From assembly GCA_017860345.1 (NCBI GenBank), contig JAFNAV010000004.1, positions 1 through 64,000 on the forward strand: a stretch of DNA of 64,000 nucleotides, given 5' to 3'. Made by a program: the position numbers and the translations under genes. This document shows positions 17,530-26,913 of the stretch, one piece after another. This DNA is from Bacteroidota bacterium. GTDB lineage: Bacteria > Bacteroidota > Bacteroidia > Bacteroidales > Paludibacteraceae. Within the stretch, counting starts at the first letter, position 1. The number at the start of each line of letters is the position of its first letter. The notes under the pieces are model-generated. The model did no database searches. It saw nothing but the letters and a program-made list of their open reading frames with translations, and was not told the DNA's origin.

Positions 17530-18624
17530 TTATTTTTTCAACAATGCCAGTATCTCACTTTTACGTTTCTCAAATTTTGTTGTGAAATCATCCATCACTT
17601 CCTTCACAGTGGAGATTCGTGTGGAAAGGTACGCGTTACTCCCTGCAAACGCATAGCCTCTGTCCATCTTGCCCTTGTAAGCATTGTACAAAGCCACGAT
17701 AATGCAATATGGCACTACTTTATAATCGCAGGTATGCAGGCAGTTATATGGACATGATTTCGGTTTTGTAAGCCCTTGTTTTACTCTTTCGAGGAACTTA
17801 CCCTGCAAAGCACGTCCGGGCATACCTACCGGGCTCTGAATAATCTCGACACCGTTAGCTTCAGCATCAATATATGTGTTTTTAAATTTTATGTCCGCAT
17901 CACATTCCTCGGTGGTTACAAAGCGGCTTGCTACCTGTATGCCTTTAGCTCCTAGTCGCATAATATCATACATGTTTTCGCCATTATAAATACCTCCGGC
18001 AGCTACCACCGGAATCTCCTGCTGATACTTCTGTTCAAATACCGCCACCTCGCGCACAACGTCCGGAATCAGAGTTTCGATAGAATAATTCGGATCGGCA
18101 ATCTGATTGGCTTTAAAGCCGAGGTGCCCACCCGCTTTAGGGCCTTCCACCACAATCAGGTCGGGCAGATAATCATACAGGGTTTTCCATTTTTCGCAGA
18201 TAATTTTGGCGGCACGCGCCGACGACACTATCGGAACCAGTTTCGTAGTACAACCTTCGGTACGATATTTTGGTAAATCGAGCGGTAAGCCCGCCCCGGC
18301 AAAAATCACATCGGCCTTCTCAGCTATAGCCGTTTTCACCATGTCGCTGAAATTAGTCAGAGCCATCATGATATTGACTCCAATAATTCCCGACGTTTTT
18401 TCTTTGGCCTTACGAATTTCTTCCTTCAGTCCGTGAATACATGCTTCCATGTAATTCGTTGTTTTTTCGCGATAAATCAACCCCAATCCCGCACACGAGA
18501 TTACACCAACACCACCCTCATTTGCCACAGCCGCAGCTAAGCCCGACAAGGAAATTCCTACTCCCATCCCCCCTTGTATAATGGGAACACGAGCCATAAG
18601 ATTTCCGATTTTCAATCCATTCAT
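17530..18624 (-). CDS. NAD(P)H-dependent flavin oxidoreductase (nitronate monooxygenase/FabK-like)
   Basis: The 364-residue product is a TIM-barrel flavoprotein of the 2-nitropropane dioxygenase family. It shows VPIIQGGMGVGISL at the N-terminus, VEGPKAGGHLGF for FMN binding and VVAAGGIYNGENM for phosphate binding. The C-terminal CLHTCDYKVVPYC segment is seen in a subgroup of anaerobe enzymes. It could oxidise nitronates or act as a FabK-type enoyl-ACP reductase; the family does not decide this. fabI lies just upstream but is separated by a strong terminator. Confidence 0.85.
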   Translation of the reverse strand: MNGLKIGNLMARVPIIQGGMGVGISLSGLAAAVANEGGVGVISCAGLGLIYREKTTNYMEACIHGLKEEIRKAKEKTSGIIGVNIMMALTNFSDMVKTAIAEKADVIFAGAGLPLDLPKYRTEGCTTKLVPIVSSARAAKIICEKWKTLYDYLPDLIVVEGPKAGGHLGFKANQIADPNYSIETLIPDVVREVAVFEQKYQQEIPVVAAGGIYNGENMYDIMRLGAKGIQVASRFVTTEECDADIKFKNTYIDAEANGVEIIQSPVGMPGRALQGKFLERVKQGLTKPKSCPYNCLHTCDYKVVPYCIIVALYNAYKGKMDRGYAFAGSNAYLSTRISTVKEVMDDFTTKFEKRKSEILALLKK

Positions 18625-18682
18625 AAATCATTTTTTTTTAAAACATTTAGATATCAACCCTTCGGATCATCATCGTTATTAA

Positions 18683-18731
18683 TAAAAAAGGAAAAAGAAA
18701 CCGAAAGATATCCGGTTTCTTTCTCCTTTAA
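18683..18731 (-). terminator. fabI intrinsic terminator
   Basis: A 17-bp stem with one mismatch (18687-18703 with 18713-18729) is followed on the minus strand by six T. It lies about 130 bp after the fabI stop codon. Confidence 0.85.
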
Positions 18732-18811
18732 ACTTTGCTTTATTCTTTATGAATTACTTCTGATAAAACCTTAACATAAGCAATCCTTTTCAGATTAATG
18801 GTCATGATTTT

Positions 18812-18845
18812 GTGCTATACCGCAACCTGTCTGAGAATATAGCAC
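18812..18845. repeat. 8-bp perfect inverted repeat downstream of fabI
   Basis: GTGCTATA and TATAGCAC are separated by 18 bases just after the fabI stop codon. There is no T-tract, so it is not an intrinsic terminator by itself. Confidence 0.4.
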
Positions 18846-18860
18846 AGGCAGCTAATGGGT

Positions 18861-19718
18861 TTATCCGTAAATGATATTTCCCTGCTCGTCTTTGAATTCT
18901 TCAAAACTTTTGTTGTACTGCTCCATTGCTCTGAAACTCATACCCATGCTTGAGAAACCGCCATCGTGAAAAAGATTTTGCATAGTTACCTTGCGTGTCA
19001 AATCGCTAAACATGGTCACGCAATAATCGGCACATTCAGCAGCGGTGGCATTGCCCAGCGGCGACATGCGTTCCGAGAAGTCCACAAGGCTATCAAAACC
19101 CTTAACACCGCTACCGGCAGTGGTTATTGTGGGCGATTGCGAAATGGTGTTTACGCGCACATTATGTTCGCGACCATAAATATACCCAAAGCTTCGGGCT
19201 ATGGATTCGAGCATTGCTTTAGCGTCGGCCATATCGTTGTAGCCAAACATGGTACGCTGCGCAGCCATATAAGTAAGCGCCACTACCGAACCCCATTCAT
19301 TGATGGCGTCGAGTTTTTTGGCTACCTGAAGCATTTTATGGAACGACACTGCCGAAATATCCAGCGTGGTATTCAGCAAATCGTAGTCAAGATCGTCGTA
19401 AGTACGTTTTTTACGAACATTAGGCGACATTCCGATAGAGTGAAGTACAAAATCCACTTTTCCGCCAAGCGCTTCCATCGATTGTTTGAAAACCTCTTCG
19501 AGGTCGGCTACATTGGTAGCGTCAGCCGGGATTAGTTTTGCATTGAGCTTCTCGGCCAGTTCGTTGGTGGTACCCATACGTACAGCCAGTGGGGTATTCG
19601 ACAAAGTGATAACCGCACCTTCTTCTACAACTCTTTCGGCTACTTTCCATGCAATTGACATGTCGTTAAGGGCGCCGAATACAATTCCTCTTTTACCTTT
19701 TAATAAATTATAAGCCAT
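18861..19718 (-). CDS. fabI: Enoyl-[acyl-carrier-protein] reductase (NADH)
   Basis: The 285-residue short-chain dehydrogenase catalyses the last reduction of fatty-acid elongation. The FabI-type Tyr-x6-Lys catalytic pair is present in GYNDMADAKAM. The N-terminal GKRGIVFGALNDMSIAW is the FabI variant of the nucleotide-binding loop, and ISQSPTITTAGSGVKGF is the substrate-binding loop. Length is slightly above the usual 260. It has its own promoter motif and terminator and appears monocistronic. Confidence 0.95.
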   Translation of the reverse strand: MAYNLLKGKRGIVFGALNDMSIAWKVAERVVEEGAVITLSNTPLAVRMGTTNELAEKLNAKLIPADATNVADLEEVFKQSMEALGGKVDFVLHSIGMSPNVRKKRTYDDLDYDLLNTTLDISAVSFHKMLQVAKKLDAINEWGSVVALTYMAAQRTMFGYNDMADAKAMLESIARSFGYIYGREHNVRVNTISQSPTITTAGSGVKGFDSLVDFSERMSPLGNATAAECADYCVTMFSDLTRKVTMQNLFHDGGFSSMGMSFRAMEQYNKSFEEFKDEQGNIIYG

Positions 19719-19794
19719 GATATATTGATTAATCGTTCGGTATAAATAATTGTTTTAAAAACAAAATTGTTCATTTCCGAACTGAATTTCGGCA

Positions 19795-19802
19795 CAAAGA
19801 TA
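19795..19802 (-). promoter_or_regulatory. fabI promoter -7 element TATCTTTG
   Basis: The minus strand carries TATCTTTG, matching Bacteroidetes TAnnTTTG. No correctly spaced -33 TTG is seen; a TTG lies 11 bp upstream. The predicted leader is about 70 nt. Confidence 0.6.
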
Positions 19803-19888
19803 GTAAAAATGTGCAATAATCTAATAATAAAACATCAATTCAGCACTCTTAAACTATATACCGGGGCATAAATATGAGTTGCAAACAC

Positions 19889-19926
19889 AAAAAAATCCTA
19901 TAACCTTTCGCAGGCTACAGGATTTT
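19889..19926 (-). terminator. serA intrinsic terminator
   Basis: The outer stem AAAATCCT (19892-19899) pairs with AGGATTTT (19919-19926) and an inner stem extends it (CCT/AGG). A T-run follows on the minus strand. It begins 27 bp after the serA stop codon. Confidence 0.85.
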
Positions 19927-19952
19927 AAAATTAACAATAAATTAAGCACTTA

Positions 19953-20870
19953 TTAATTAACACGGAACGTTTCGTTACCGGTCTTAATGAAATCCACAAT
20001 TTGTTTGGCTGCCGCTATTCCGGCATTTATATTGGCTTCAGAAGTTTGAGCTCCCATCTTTTTAGGTGTACTAAAATATCGGGTAGCAAACTTTTCGGTC
20101 ATTTCAGCATGGTTATCCGGCAAAATATCTGTTACGTATTTAAATTCGGGATGAGCTTCCATAAATGCCACCAACTCTGTTTCATGAATTACTTCCTTGC
20201 GGGCAGTATTTACAAGTACTGCACCTTTAGGCAGTAAACCAAGTAGCTCGGCATTAATTGACTGCCGGGTGTCTTTGTTGGCCGGAATGTGTAACGATAT
20301 AATATCTGATGACTGATACAGCATTTTTACCGAACAGGTAGGTTCTACTCCGTCGGCTTTGATATCCTCGTCTCTACAAAACATATCGTAGGCAAGAACC
20401 TCCATGCCAAAGCCTTTGGCTATACGTGCCACATTGCGTCCCACATTGCCGTAAGCATGAATACCCAGTTTTTTACCCTTGAGTTCAGAGCCTGAAGTAC
20501 CATTATAAAAATTACGAACAGCAAATACCAGCAATCCGAAAACCAGTTCAGCCACAGCGTTTGCGTTTTGCCCGGGTGTGTTCATCACACATACACCGGC
20601 AGCTTTGGCAGCTTCAAGATCTACATTATCATAACCGGCACCAGCTCTTACAACTATTTTAAGTTGTTTGGCAGCTGCAATAACCTCAGCATCTATAATA
20701 TCACTCCTGATAATGATAGCATCGGCATCAACCACAGCATCGAGCAATTGTTGTTTTTCGGTATATTTTTCAAGCAGAGCCAGTTCAAAACCTGCATTTT
20801 CCACTTCTTTACGTATACCTTCGACAGCCACTTTCGCAAATGGCTTATCTGTTGCAACTAAAATTTTCAT
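19953..20870 (-). CDS. serA: D-3-phosphoglycerate dehydrogenase, short type III form
   Basis: I start at MKILVATDKPF, 12 codons inside the ORF track entry, where homology begins and an ATG is present; the protein is 305 residues. It oxidises 3-phosphoglycerate in serine synthesis. It contains VVRAGAGYDNVD, the NAD loop GIHAYGNVGR and NTARKEVIHE, but no ACT domain. In place of the usual catalytic His region (PHIGAST) it has PKKMGAQTSE, with Lys270/271. This matches the lysine-bearing type III class described in Entamoeba. serC is 62 bp upstream, so both are likely co-transcribed. Confidence 0.92.
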   Translation of the reverse strand: MKILVATDKPFAKVAVEGIRKEVENAGFELALLEKYTEKQQLLDAVVDADAIIIRSDIIDAEVIAAAKQLKIVVRAGAGYDNVDLEAAKAAGVCVMNTPGQNANAVAELVFGLLVFAVRNFYNGTSGSELKGKKLGIHAYGNVGRNVARIAKGFGMEVLAYDMFCRDEDIKADGVEPTCSVKMLYQSSDIISLHIPANKDTRQSINAELLGLLPKGAVLVNTARKEVIHETELVAFMEAHPEFKYVTDILPDNHAEMTEKFATRYFSTPKKMGAQTSEANINAGIAAAKQIVDFIKTGNETFRVN

Positions 20871-20884
20871 ATATTTTTTTAAGA

Positions 20885-20931
20885 GACAACTGTCGACAGA
20901 CAACAACAGTTGTCCGCCGCCTGTTGTCTGT
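20885..20931 (-). promoter_or_regulatory. Interleaved inverted repeats between serC and serA
   Basis: Stem A is GACAACTGT (20885-20893) with ACAGTTGTC (20906-20914). Stem B is ACAGACAACA (20896-20905) with TGTTGTCTGT (20922-20931). The arms interleave, so the two stems are mutually exclusive or form a pseudoknot. There is no T-tract. It fills most of the 62-nt spacer. Confidence 0.55.
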
Positions 20932-20932
20932 T

Positions 20933-22000
20933 TTAATGTAACTTTTCAAATTCTTTCATACAATCTACCAATGCCTGCACGCTTTCGATAGGTAAAGCGT
21001 TGTAGGTAGAGGCGCGGAATCCACCAACAGAGCGGTGTCCTTTAATTCCAATCATGCCACGTTCGGTAGCAAATTTTTGAAATTCGGCCTCCAGTTCGGC
21101 ATACTCAGGTTTCATTACAAAACAGATATTCATGCGCGAACGGTCTTCAACAGCAGCCGTACCAACAAAGAGTTTATTACGGTCAATTTCGTTGTAGAGC
21201 AGGTTAGCCTTAGCAATATTTTTTTGCTCCATGGCAGCTATGCCGCCATTGGCCTTGAGCCAGCGCAACGTTTCGAGAGCCGAGTAGATAGGCAATACCG
21301 GTGGAGTATTAAACATCGAGCCATTATCGATATGTGTCTGGTAGCTAAGCATTGTAGGGATATATCTCGAAACTTTTCCGAGAATATCATTTTTTACAAT
21401 AGCAAAAGCCAGCCCTGCGGGAGCAAGATTTTTTTGCGCACCACCATAAATAAGTGCATATTTTGAAACGTCAATCTGACGTGAGAAAATATCTGAAGAC
21501 ATATCGGCCACAACAGGCACCGGCGAATCAAAATCGACAAAGAGTTCGGTTCCGAAGATGGTATTGTTGGTAGTAATATGGAAGTAATCGGCATCGGCCG
21601 GTATTACATAGTCTTTAGGAATGTAGTTGAAATTAGCAGCCTTGGATGATGCAACTTCTACAACTTCGCCGAAACCTTTGGCTTCTTTCAGTGCTTTACT
21701 TGCCCATGTACCCGTATTCAGGTATGCTGCTTTTTTCTCAAGAAGGTTGAACGGAACCATACAGAACTGCAAACTAGCACCGCCGCCAAGGAATAATACC
21801 GAATATCCCTCAGGGATACCAAGCAACTCTTTGAAAAGAGCTTCCGCTTCGTCAACTACCGGTTGAAAATCTTTGGCGCGGTGACTGATTTCTAAAACCG
21901 ACAAACCTGAACCGTTAAAGTCAAGTACAGCCTGAGCAGTTTTTTCAATCACTTCGCGGGGTAAAATGGATGGTCCTGCATTAAAATTATGCTTCTTCAT
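20933..22000 (-). CDS. serC: Phosphoserine aminotransferase
   Basis: I start at [14 protein letters not shown], 19 codons inside the ORF track entry, giving 355 residues, the usual size. It converts 3-phosphohydroxypyruvate and glutamate to phosphoserine using PLP. Visible hallmarks are [35 protein letters not shown] and the PLP-lysine region [13 protein letters not shown]. The C-terminus ends with [17 protein letters not shown], which binds the phosphate. It is followed by serA in the same direction. Confidence 0.96.
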   Translation of the reverse strand: MKKHNFNAGPSILPREVIEKTAQAVLDFNGSGLSVLEISHRAKDFQPVVDEAEALFKELLGIPEGYSVLFLGGGASLQFCMVPFNLLEKKAAYLNTGTWASKALKEAKGFGEVVEVASSKAANFNYIPKDYVIPADADYFHITTNNTIFGTELFVDFDSPVPVVADMSSDIFSRQIDVSKYALIYGGAQKNLAPAGLAFAIVKNDILGKVSRYIPTMLSYQTHIDNGSMFNTPPVLPIYSALETLRWLKANGGIAAMEQKNIAKANLLYNEIDRNKLFVGTAAVEDRSRMNICFVMKPEYAELEAEFQKFATERGMIGIKGHRSVGGFRASTYNALPIESVQALVDCMKEFEKLH

Positions 22001-22054
22001 ACAAAAAAATTTATATTTGTTTAATAGTTTTATCCCCTTGTAAAAATGAAAGCA

Positions 22055-22062
22055 CAAAAGTA
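22055..22062 (-). promoter_or_regulatory. serC-serA promoter -7 element TACTTTTG
   Basis: TACTTTTG on the minus strand fits TAnnTTTG; a TTTG 24 bp further upstream (22087-22090) is a slightly distant -33 candidate. The leader would be about 48 nt. Confidence 0.55.
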
Positions 22063-22200
22063 CTGAAATATTTATTTACTACCTTGCAAAAATGTGATTT
22101 TATAATTTTTCAGGCCATTTTTTCAATACACATACATTTACAAATCTTATTTATGTATAATTATACATGCAAACAGCGCACTATGTGCATATATGTGTAA

Positions 22201-22235
22201 TAAAAAAACCCGGAAAGCGTTGTTGCTATCCGGGT
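22201..22235 (-). terminator. mutS intrinsic terminator
   Basis: ACCCGGA (22208-22214) pairs with TCCGGGT (22229-22235), followed on the minus strand by seven T. It lies 37 bp after the mutS stop codon. Confidence 0.85.
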
Positions 22236-22272
22236 ATTCAAAATAAGTATTTCAAAAAAAATACTATGTCGC

Positions 22273-24885
22273 TTATTTACCACTGATGATTCTTTTAATC
22301 TCGTTCAATTTATTCAGAGCTTCAACAGGGGTCAGATTATTAATATCTAAATTTTTAATTTCGTCGCGAATTTGCTCCAGCACAGGATCGTCGAGCTGAA
22401 AGAAGCTCAACTGCAGGCCTTCGCGGTGTTCGGCAATTTCGCCAACAGGTTTTGCAATACCCGTTTGGCGGTTTTCGGTTTCGAGGTCTTTGAGTATCTG
22501 TTCGGCACGTTTCACAATACTTTGAGGCATCCCGGCCATTTTGGCTACATGAATACCAAAACTATGCTCGCTACCGCCACGCACTAATTTTCGCAGGAAG
22601 ATAATTTTTTTATCAACTTCCTTTACCGACACATTATAGTTTTTAATCCGGCCGAAGGATTTTTCCATTTCGTTCAGTTCGTGATAGTGAGTTGCAAAAA
22701 GAGTTTTGCCTTTGTACGACGGATGCTCATGAATATATTCCACAATAGCCCAAGCGATGGAGATACCATCGTAGGTACTGGTTCCGCGGCCCAGCTCATC
22801 GAAAAGTACCAGACTGCGGTTCGACAGGTTATTCAAGATACTTGCGGCCTCGTTCATCTCTACCATAAAGGTCGACTCACCCTGCGATATATTATCACTG
22901 GCTCCAACACGGGTAAAAATTTTATCCACCACACCTATTTTGGCACTTTCTACCGGCACAAAACAACCAATCTGCGCCATAAGCGTTATCAGTGCCGTTT
23001 GCCTCAGAAGTGCCGATTTACCAGCCATATTAGGCCCGGTAATAATGATGATTTGTTGCGTTTTGTTATCCAGATATACATCGTTGGCAATATAGCTTTC
23101 GCCTACGGGCAACTGTTTTTCTATCACCGGATGGCGCCCTTGCTTTATATCCAGCTCGTCGGTATCGTTAACCTCAGGACGCACGTACTTATTATCGGCA
23201 GATACTTTGGTAAATGACAACAGGCAATCGAGCTGCGCAATAAGATTGGAGTTGAGCTGAATGGCGGTAATATAATCGCCTAAAGCTATCACCAGTTCAT
23301 TAAAAATACGGGTTTCTATAGCCAGTATTTTTTCTTCGGCACCCAGAATTTTCTCTTCATACTCTTTCAGTTCCTGCGTAATATAGCGTTCAGCATTCAC
23401 CAGCGTTTGTTTGCGAATCCAAGTTTCGGGCACTTTATCTTTGTGAGCATTGCGTACTTCAATGTAGTAGCCAAATACATTATTGAAACTGATTTTTAAA
23501 CTCGGTATTCCGGTAACTTCACTCTCCCTGTCCTGTATCTGCTGCAAAAACTCCTTACCCGAATGAGCCAGCCGTCTTAACTCATCTAAGTCAGCATCAA
23601 TACCTGCACGAATAATTCCACCTTTATTAATAAGTGTTGGAGGGTCGTTATCAATTTCTTTTTCAATGCGCTCGGATATCACAGCACAGACGTTCAACTG
23701 GTCGGCAATGCGGTTCAAGGTTGGATTATCGGCTCCCGCACATGCAGCTTTAACAGGCTCGATAGCTTTGAGCGCCACCTTAAGCTGCACCACTTCACGC
23801 GGATTGATACGCCCTACCGCCACTTTGGAAATAATGCGTTCCAGATCACCAATTAAAGCTATATTTTGCTCCAACAATTGTTTTAACTCGGGAGTGCGAA
23901 AGAAAAATTCAACAACACTGAGTCTTTCGTTAATAGGCTTTACATCTTTCAGCGGGAAAGCTATCCAGCGCTTAAGTAAGCGTGCACCCATAGGGCTTAT
24001 GGTTTTATCCAGCACATCGAGCAGGGTTTTGGCTCCTTCGTTGATAGAGCCGTACAATTCCAGATTACGAACCGTAAAGCGATCGAGCCATACATAACGG
24101 TCTTCCTCAATACGAGCCAATTGCGTAATATGTCCCGTTTGCTGGTGGTGAGTAAGGTCAAGATAATGCAGGATGGCTCCGGCCGCCACAACACCATTTT
24201 GCAAATTATCTACACCAAATCCTTTGAGTGTTTTTGTCTGGAAATGTTTGAGCAAACGCTCTTGAGCCGAATCGGGCATGTAAGCCCAGTCTTCGAGCGC
24301 ATAGGTAAAGAATTTGTTTCCGAACAAGTTTTCGAAATCCTTGCGCTTGGTTCTGTCAAATAATACTTCTTTTGGCCCGAAACTATTCAGCAGTTTATCC
24401 ACATATTCGGCAGTACCTTCGGCCACCAAAAACTCGCCTGTAGAAATATCCAGAAATGAGACACCAACCTGCTGTTTGTTGATAAATACACTGGCCAAAA
24501 AGTTATTTTCTTTGTGGTTCAATGTAGTATCGCTATACGAAACACCAGGAGTAACAAGCTCGGTAACACCACGTTTCACAAGCTTTTTGGTTAGTTTTGG
24601 GTCTTCGAGTTGGTCACAGATAGCTACACGTTTTCCGGCACGCACCAACTTTGGCAGGTAAGTATCCAGGGCGTGATGCGGAAATCCGGCCAGCTCCACA
24701 CTCCTGGCCGATCCATTGGCACGGCGGGTAAGTGTGATGCCCAGAATCTCAGCAGCCTCAATGGCGTCGGTTGAGAAAGTTTCATAAAAATCGCCACAAC
24801 GAAACAATAAAATAGCATCGGGATGCTTTGCTTTGATCTCGAAATATTGTTTCATCAAGGGGGTTTCTACTATATCGTTAGCCAT
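22273..24885 (-). CDS. mutS: DNA mismatch repair protein MutS
   Basis: The 870-residue protein recognises mismatches and signals repair. The mismatch-reading Phe-x-Glu lies in RCGDFYETF near residue 32. The ATPase has Walker [26 protein letters not shown] and Walker [14 protein letters not shown], followed by [12 protein letters not shown]. Full domain order and length match MutS1. The start is 52 bp after the gmhB-like stop codon, so it could be the last gene of the heptose transcript. Confidence 0.97.
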   Translation of the reverse strand: MANDIVETPLMKQYFEIKAKHPDAILLFRCGDFYETFSTDAIEAAEILGITLTRRANGSARSVELAGFPHHALDTYLPKLVRAGKRVAICDQLEDPKLTKKLVKRGVTELVTPGVSYSDTTLNHKENNFLASVFINKQQVGVSFLDISTGEFLVAEGTAEYVDKLLNSFGPKEVLFDRTKRKDFENLFGNKFFTYALEDWAYMPDSAQERLLKHFQTKTLKGFGVDNLQNGVVAAGAILHYLDLTHHQQTGHITQLARIEEDRYVWLDRFTVRNLELYGSINEGAKTLLDVLDKTISPMGARLLKRWIAFPLKDVKPINERLSVVEFFFRTPELKQLLEQNIALIGDLERIISKVAVGRINPREVVQLKVALKAIEPVKAACAGADNPTLNRIADQLNVCAVISERIEKEIDNDPPTLINKGGIIRAGIDADLDELRRLAHSGKEFLQQIQDRESEVTGIPSLKISFNNVFGYYIEVRNAHKDKVPETWIRKQTLVNAERYITQELKEYEEKILGAEEKILAIETRIFNELVIALGDYITAIQLNSNLIAQLDCLLSFTKVSADNKYVRPEVNDTDELDIKQGRHPVIEKQLPVGESYIANDVYLDNKTQQIIIITGPNMAGKSALLRQTALITLMAQIGCFVPVESAKIGVVDKIFTRVGASDNISQGESTFMVEMNEAASILNNLSNRSLVLFDELGRGTSTYDGISIAWAIVEYIHEHPSYKGKTLFATHYHELNEMEKSFGRIKNYNVSVKEVDKKIIFLRKLVRGGSEHSFGIHVAKMAGMPQSIVKRAEQILKDLETENRQTGIAKPVGEIAEHREGLQLSFFQLDDPVLEQIRDEIKNLDINNLTPVEALNKLNEIKRIISGK

Positions 24886-24937
24886 GATTTTTGTTGTTGG
24901 TTGATTGAATTATATATTCTCTTTAGTCAGGATTAGT

Positions 24938-25492
24938 TTATTTGTTTTTAGACGCATATTCGTCCAAATCTTTATATACCTCATCAGCATATTGAGCCAC
25001 TGCCTCTTCAGGAGTTTTTCCATTGGTAAGAAAAACCGTCCTAAAGCCAAGTTTTCGGCCAAACTGCATATCAGTAAGAAAGTCTCCCACCATAACCGAC
25101 TGCTTAGGATCTACATCCGGGTGTTCGGCCAATGCCTGCACTCCCATACCTGTAGCCGGCTTACGAAAAGAGCTGTTTTCCTCTTCCAAATCAGGGCAAT
25201 AATAAATTTTATCAATGCGTCCGCCGGCTGCATTAATTTTAGCCAGCATTAAGTCATGCACCCCGGCAAGATCGGCCTCGGTAAATATTCCCTTTTTAAT
25301 ACCCTGCTGGTTGGTGACGATAAAGATGTATTGAAATTGACGAGCCAGCAAAACCAACGCATCCAACACACCGGGTAAAAACTCAAAATCCACGGCACGC
25401 GTTACATATCCCCCTATTACCTGACGATTTATTACACCATCCCTGTCTAAAAACAAAGCCGCAACTTTGTTTTCCGAAGAAGTAAAACTCAT
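24938..25492 (-). CDS. gmhB: D-glycero-D-manno-heptose 1,7-bisphosphate phosphatase-like HAD enzyme
   Basis: The 184-residue HAD phosphatase carries the nucleophile motif LFLDRDGVIN (Asp16, Asp18), IVTNQQGI and the metal motif MVGDFLTDM. Context with gmhA, hddC and hddA fixes the pathway: removal of the C7 phosphate to give heptose 1-phosphate. The loop that in E. coli GmhB binds zinc through Cys/His is shortened and keeps only Cys99 (YYCPDLEEENSSFRKP), so zinc is probably not bound. In this GDP-heptose pathway the alpha-anomer should be preferred. Confidence 0.88.
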   Translation of the reverse strand: MSFTSSENKVAALFLDRDGVINRQVIGGYVTRAVDFEFLPGVLDALVLLARQFQYIFIVTNQQGIKKGIFTEADLAGVHDLMLAKINAAGGRIDKIYYCPDLEEENSSFRKPATGMGVQALAEHPDVDPKQSVMVGDFLTDMQFGRKLGFRTVFLTNGKTPEEAVAQYADEVYKDLDEYASKNK

Positions 25493-25516
25493 AAATAATT
25501 TCCTGTCTGTTTTTTA

Positions 25517-26215
25517 TTAAAACCGCTTAAACTCCTGCTGCGCTCTGTAAAAGTCATCGGGAACACCAATGTCAATAAAATAGGAATCGAAACCCAATCC
25601 GTAGAAGTCATTGTTTTTGAATATGTTTTCCAGTACTTCCTTTTCAAACGAAAATTGCTCTGGTAAGTTCAGTCCGGTCAACCATTTTTTCTGAATCAGA
25701 TAAACACCTCCATTGATAAGTCCAACACCGCGCGCCTGCGCTTTTTCGGTAAACGAAACAATCCTGCTATGGTCGTCAATCTGCACCGAGCCATATCTCG
25801 ACACATCATCTACCTGCCTGAGCGCTACGCTTAGCACCGCTTGTTTCTCAATATGAAACTGTTTAAATTTATCAAAATCGACATCAAACAAAGTATCTCC
25901 GTTAAGCACCAATACATTTTCGCTCACAGCATGTGACAAACCCAGTTGTATAGCCCCACCGGTTCCAAGTGGCGTTTTCTCCTGCGAATAAGTAAGTTGT
26001 ACACCTTCGAATGTATGACCGAAGAAACTTTCAATTTTTTCATGCAGATATCCTGTAGATAAAATTACATGCTCCACACCAGCCAGTTGCAACCGCCGGA
26101 GAAGATACGACAAAAAGGGCGCTCCGTTTACGGGCGCCATAGGTTTGGGAACGTCGCTTACTATGTGTTGAAGCCGCGTACCAAAACCACCGGCAAGTAT
26201 AATCGCTTCTTTCAT
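25517..26215 (-). CDS. hddC: D-glycero-alpha-D-manno-heptose 1-phosphate guanylyltransferase-like
   Basis: A 232-residue nucleotidyltransferase with the signature AIILAGGFGTRLQHIVSDVPKP at the N-terminus, VLVLNGDTLFDVD for metal binding and GLINGGVYL for sugar contacts. It should activate the heptose 1-phosphate as GDP-heptose. Its ATG overlaps the gmhA stop codon (TAATG), so the two are translationally coupled, and the gmhB-like gene follows after 24 bp. Nucleotide choice (GDP) is inferred from the neighbouring hddA and gmhA genes. Confidence 0.88.
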   Translation of the reverse strand: MKEAIILAGGFGTRLQHIVSDVPKPMAPVNGAPFLSYLLRRLQLAGVEHVILSTGYLHEKIESFFGHTFEGVQLTYSQEKTPLGTGGAIQLGLSHAVSENVLVLNGDTLFDVDFDKFKQFHIEKQAVLSVALRQVDDVSRYGSVQIDDHSRIVSFTEKAQARGVGLINGGVYLIQKKWLTGLNLPEQFSFEKEVLENIFKNNDFYGLGFDSYFIDIGVPDDFYRAQQEFKRF

Positions 26216-26784
26216 TACCCGAATATTTTCGCTTCTACTATTTCGCAGATAATATGTCCCACCAAAATGTGCGACTCCTGAATACGGGGAGTATCGTCCG
26301 AAGGAATATTCAATAGCACATCCACCGCTTCTTTCATTTTACCACCGGTCGACCCGGTTAGTGCAACGGTTTTCATCTTATTTTTACGGGCATCGCCGAA
26401 AGCTTTCAATATATTCACCGAATTGCCCGAGGTAGACAGCCCAACAAGCACGTCGCCCTCGAAACCGGAGCCCTTAATCATGCGGGCATAAACTTCATCA
26501 TAACCATAATCATTAGCCACAGCTGTAAGGTACGATGTATTGCAATGAAGCGCTTCGGCCGGCAGCGGAGCACGGTCGAAATAAAACCGCCCTGAAAGTT
26601 CGGCAGCCAGATGCTGAGCATCGGCAGCGCTGCCACCATTACCACAAAACAGAACTTTATGACCGTTTTTCAGCGCTTCGACCAATATTTCAGCCACCTC
26701 TTCTATTTTATTCATTAAACCCGTATCGTTCAGTATTCTTTGCTTTACATCAATACTGGCCTGTATTTTGTCTCTTACTATCAT
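26215..26784 (-). CDS. gmhA: Sedoheptulose 7-phosphate isomerase
   Basis: The 189-residue SIS-domain protein contains FCGNGGSAADAQHLAAELSGRF and VGLSTSGNSVNILKAF, the typical GmhA phosphate- and substrate-binding motifs. It converts sedoheptulose 7-phosphate to D-glycero-D-manno-heptose 7-phosphate, the entry step of heptose synthesis. It is coupled to hddC by a one-base stop/start overlap. The 129-bp spacer to the upstream hddA gene contains the heptamer repeat tract. Confidence 0.95.
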   Translation of the reverse strand: MIVRDKIQASIDVKQRILNDTGLMNKIEEVAEILVEALKNGHKVLFCGNGGSAADAQHLAAELSGRFYFDRAPLPAEALHCNTSYLTAVANDYGYDEVYARMIKGSGFEGDVLVGLSTSGNSVNILKAFGDARKNKMKTVALTGSTGGKMKEAVDVLLNIPSDDTPRIQESHILVGHIICEIVEAKIFG

Positions 26785-26845
26785 ATCGCGTGTATTATCT
26801 GACTTGAGTCTTTAATTTATTTGAGTCGTAGGTCGCAGGTCATAA

Positions 26846-26905
26846 GTCTTGACTCTTGGCTCTTGGTTCTTGGTTCTTGGTTCTTGGTTCTTGATTCTTG
26901 ATTCT
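26846..26905. repeat. Heptanucleotide tandem repeat (about 8.5 copies)
   Basis: Units of 7 bp read GTCTTGA, CTCTTGG twice, TTCTTGG three times, TTCTTGA twice and TTCT. The tract lies between hddA and gmhA inside a probable operon. The same heptamers occur in reverse complement at 16501. Copy number could vary by slippage, but it is not within a reading frame. Confidence 0.85.
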
Positions 26906-26913
26906 AAAAAACC

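Noticed and set aside
18966-19535. 189-aa plus-strand ORF opposite fabI
   Set aside because: Long antisense frame fully inside fabI; composition reflects the complementary codons.
22681-23217. 178-aa plus-strand ORF opposite mutS
   Set aside because: Antisense of the MutS ATPase region.
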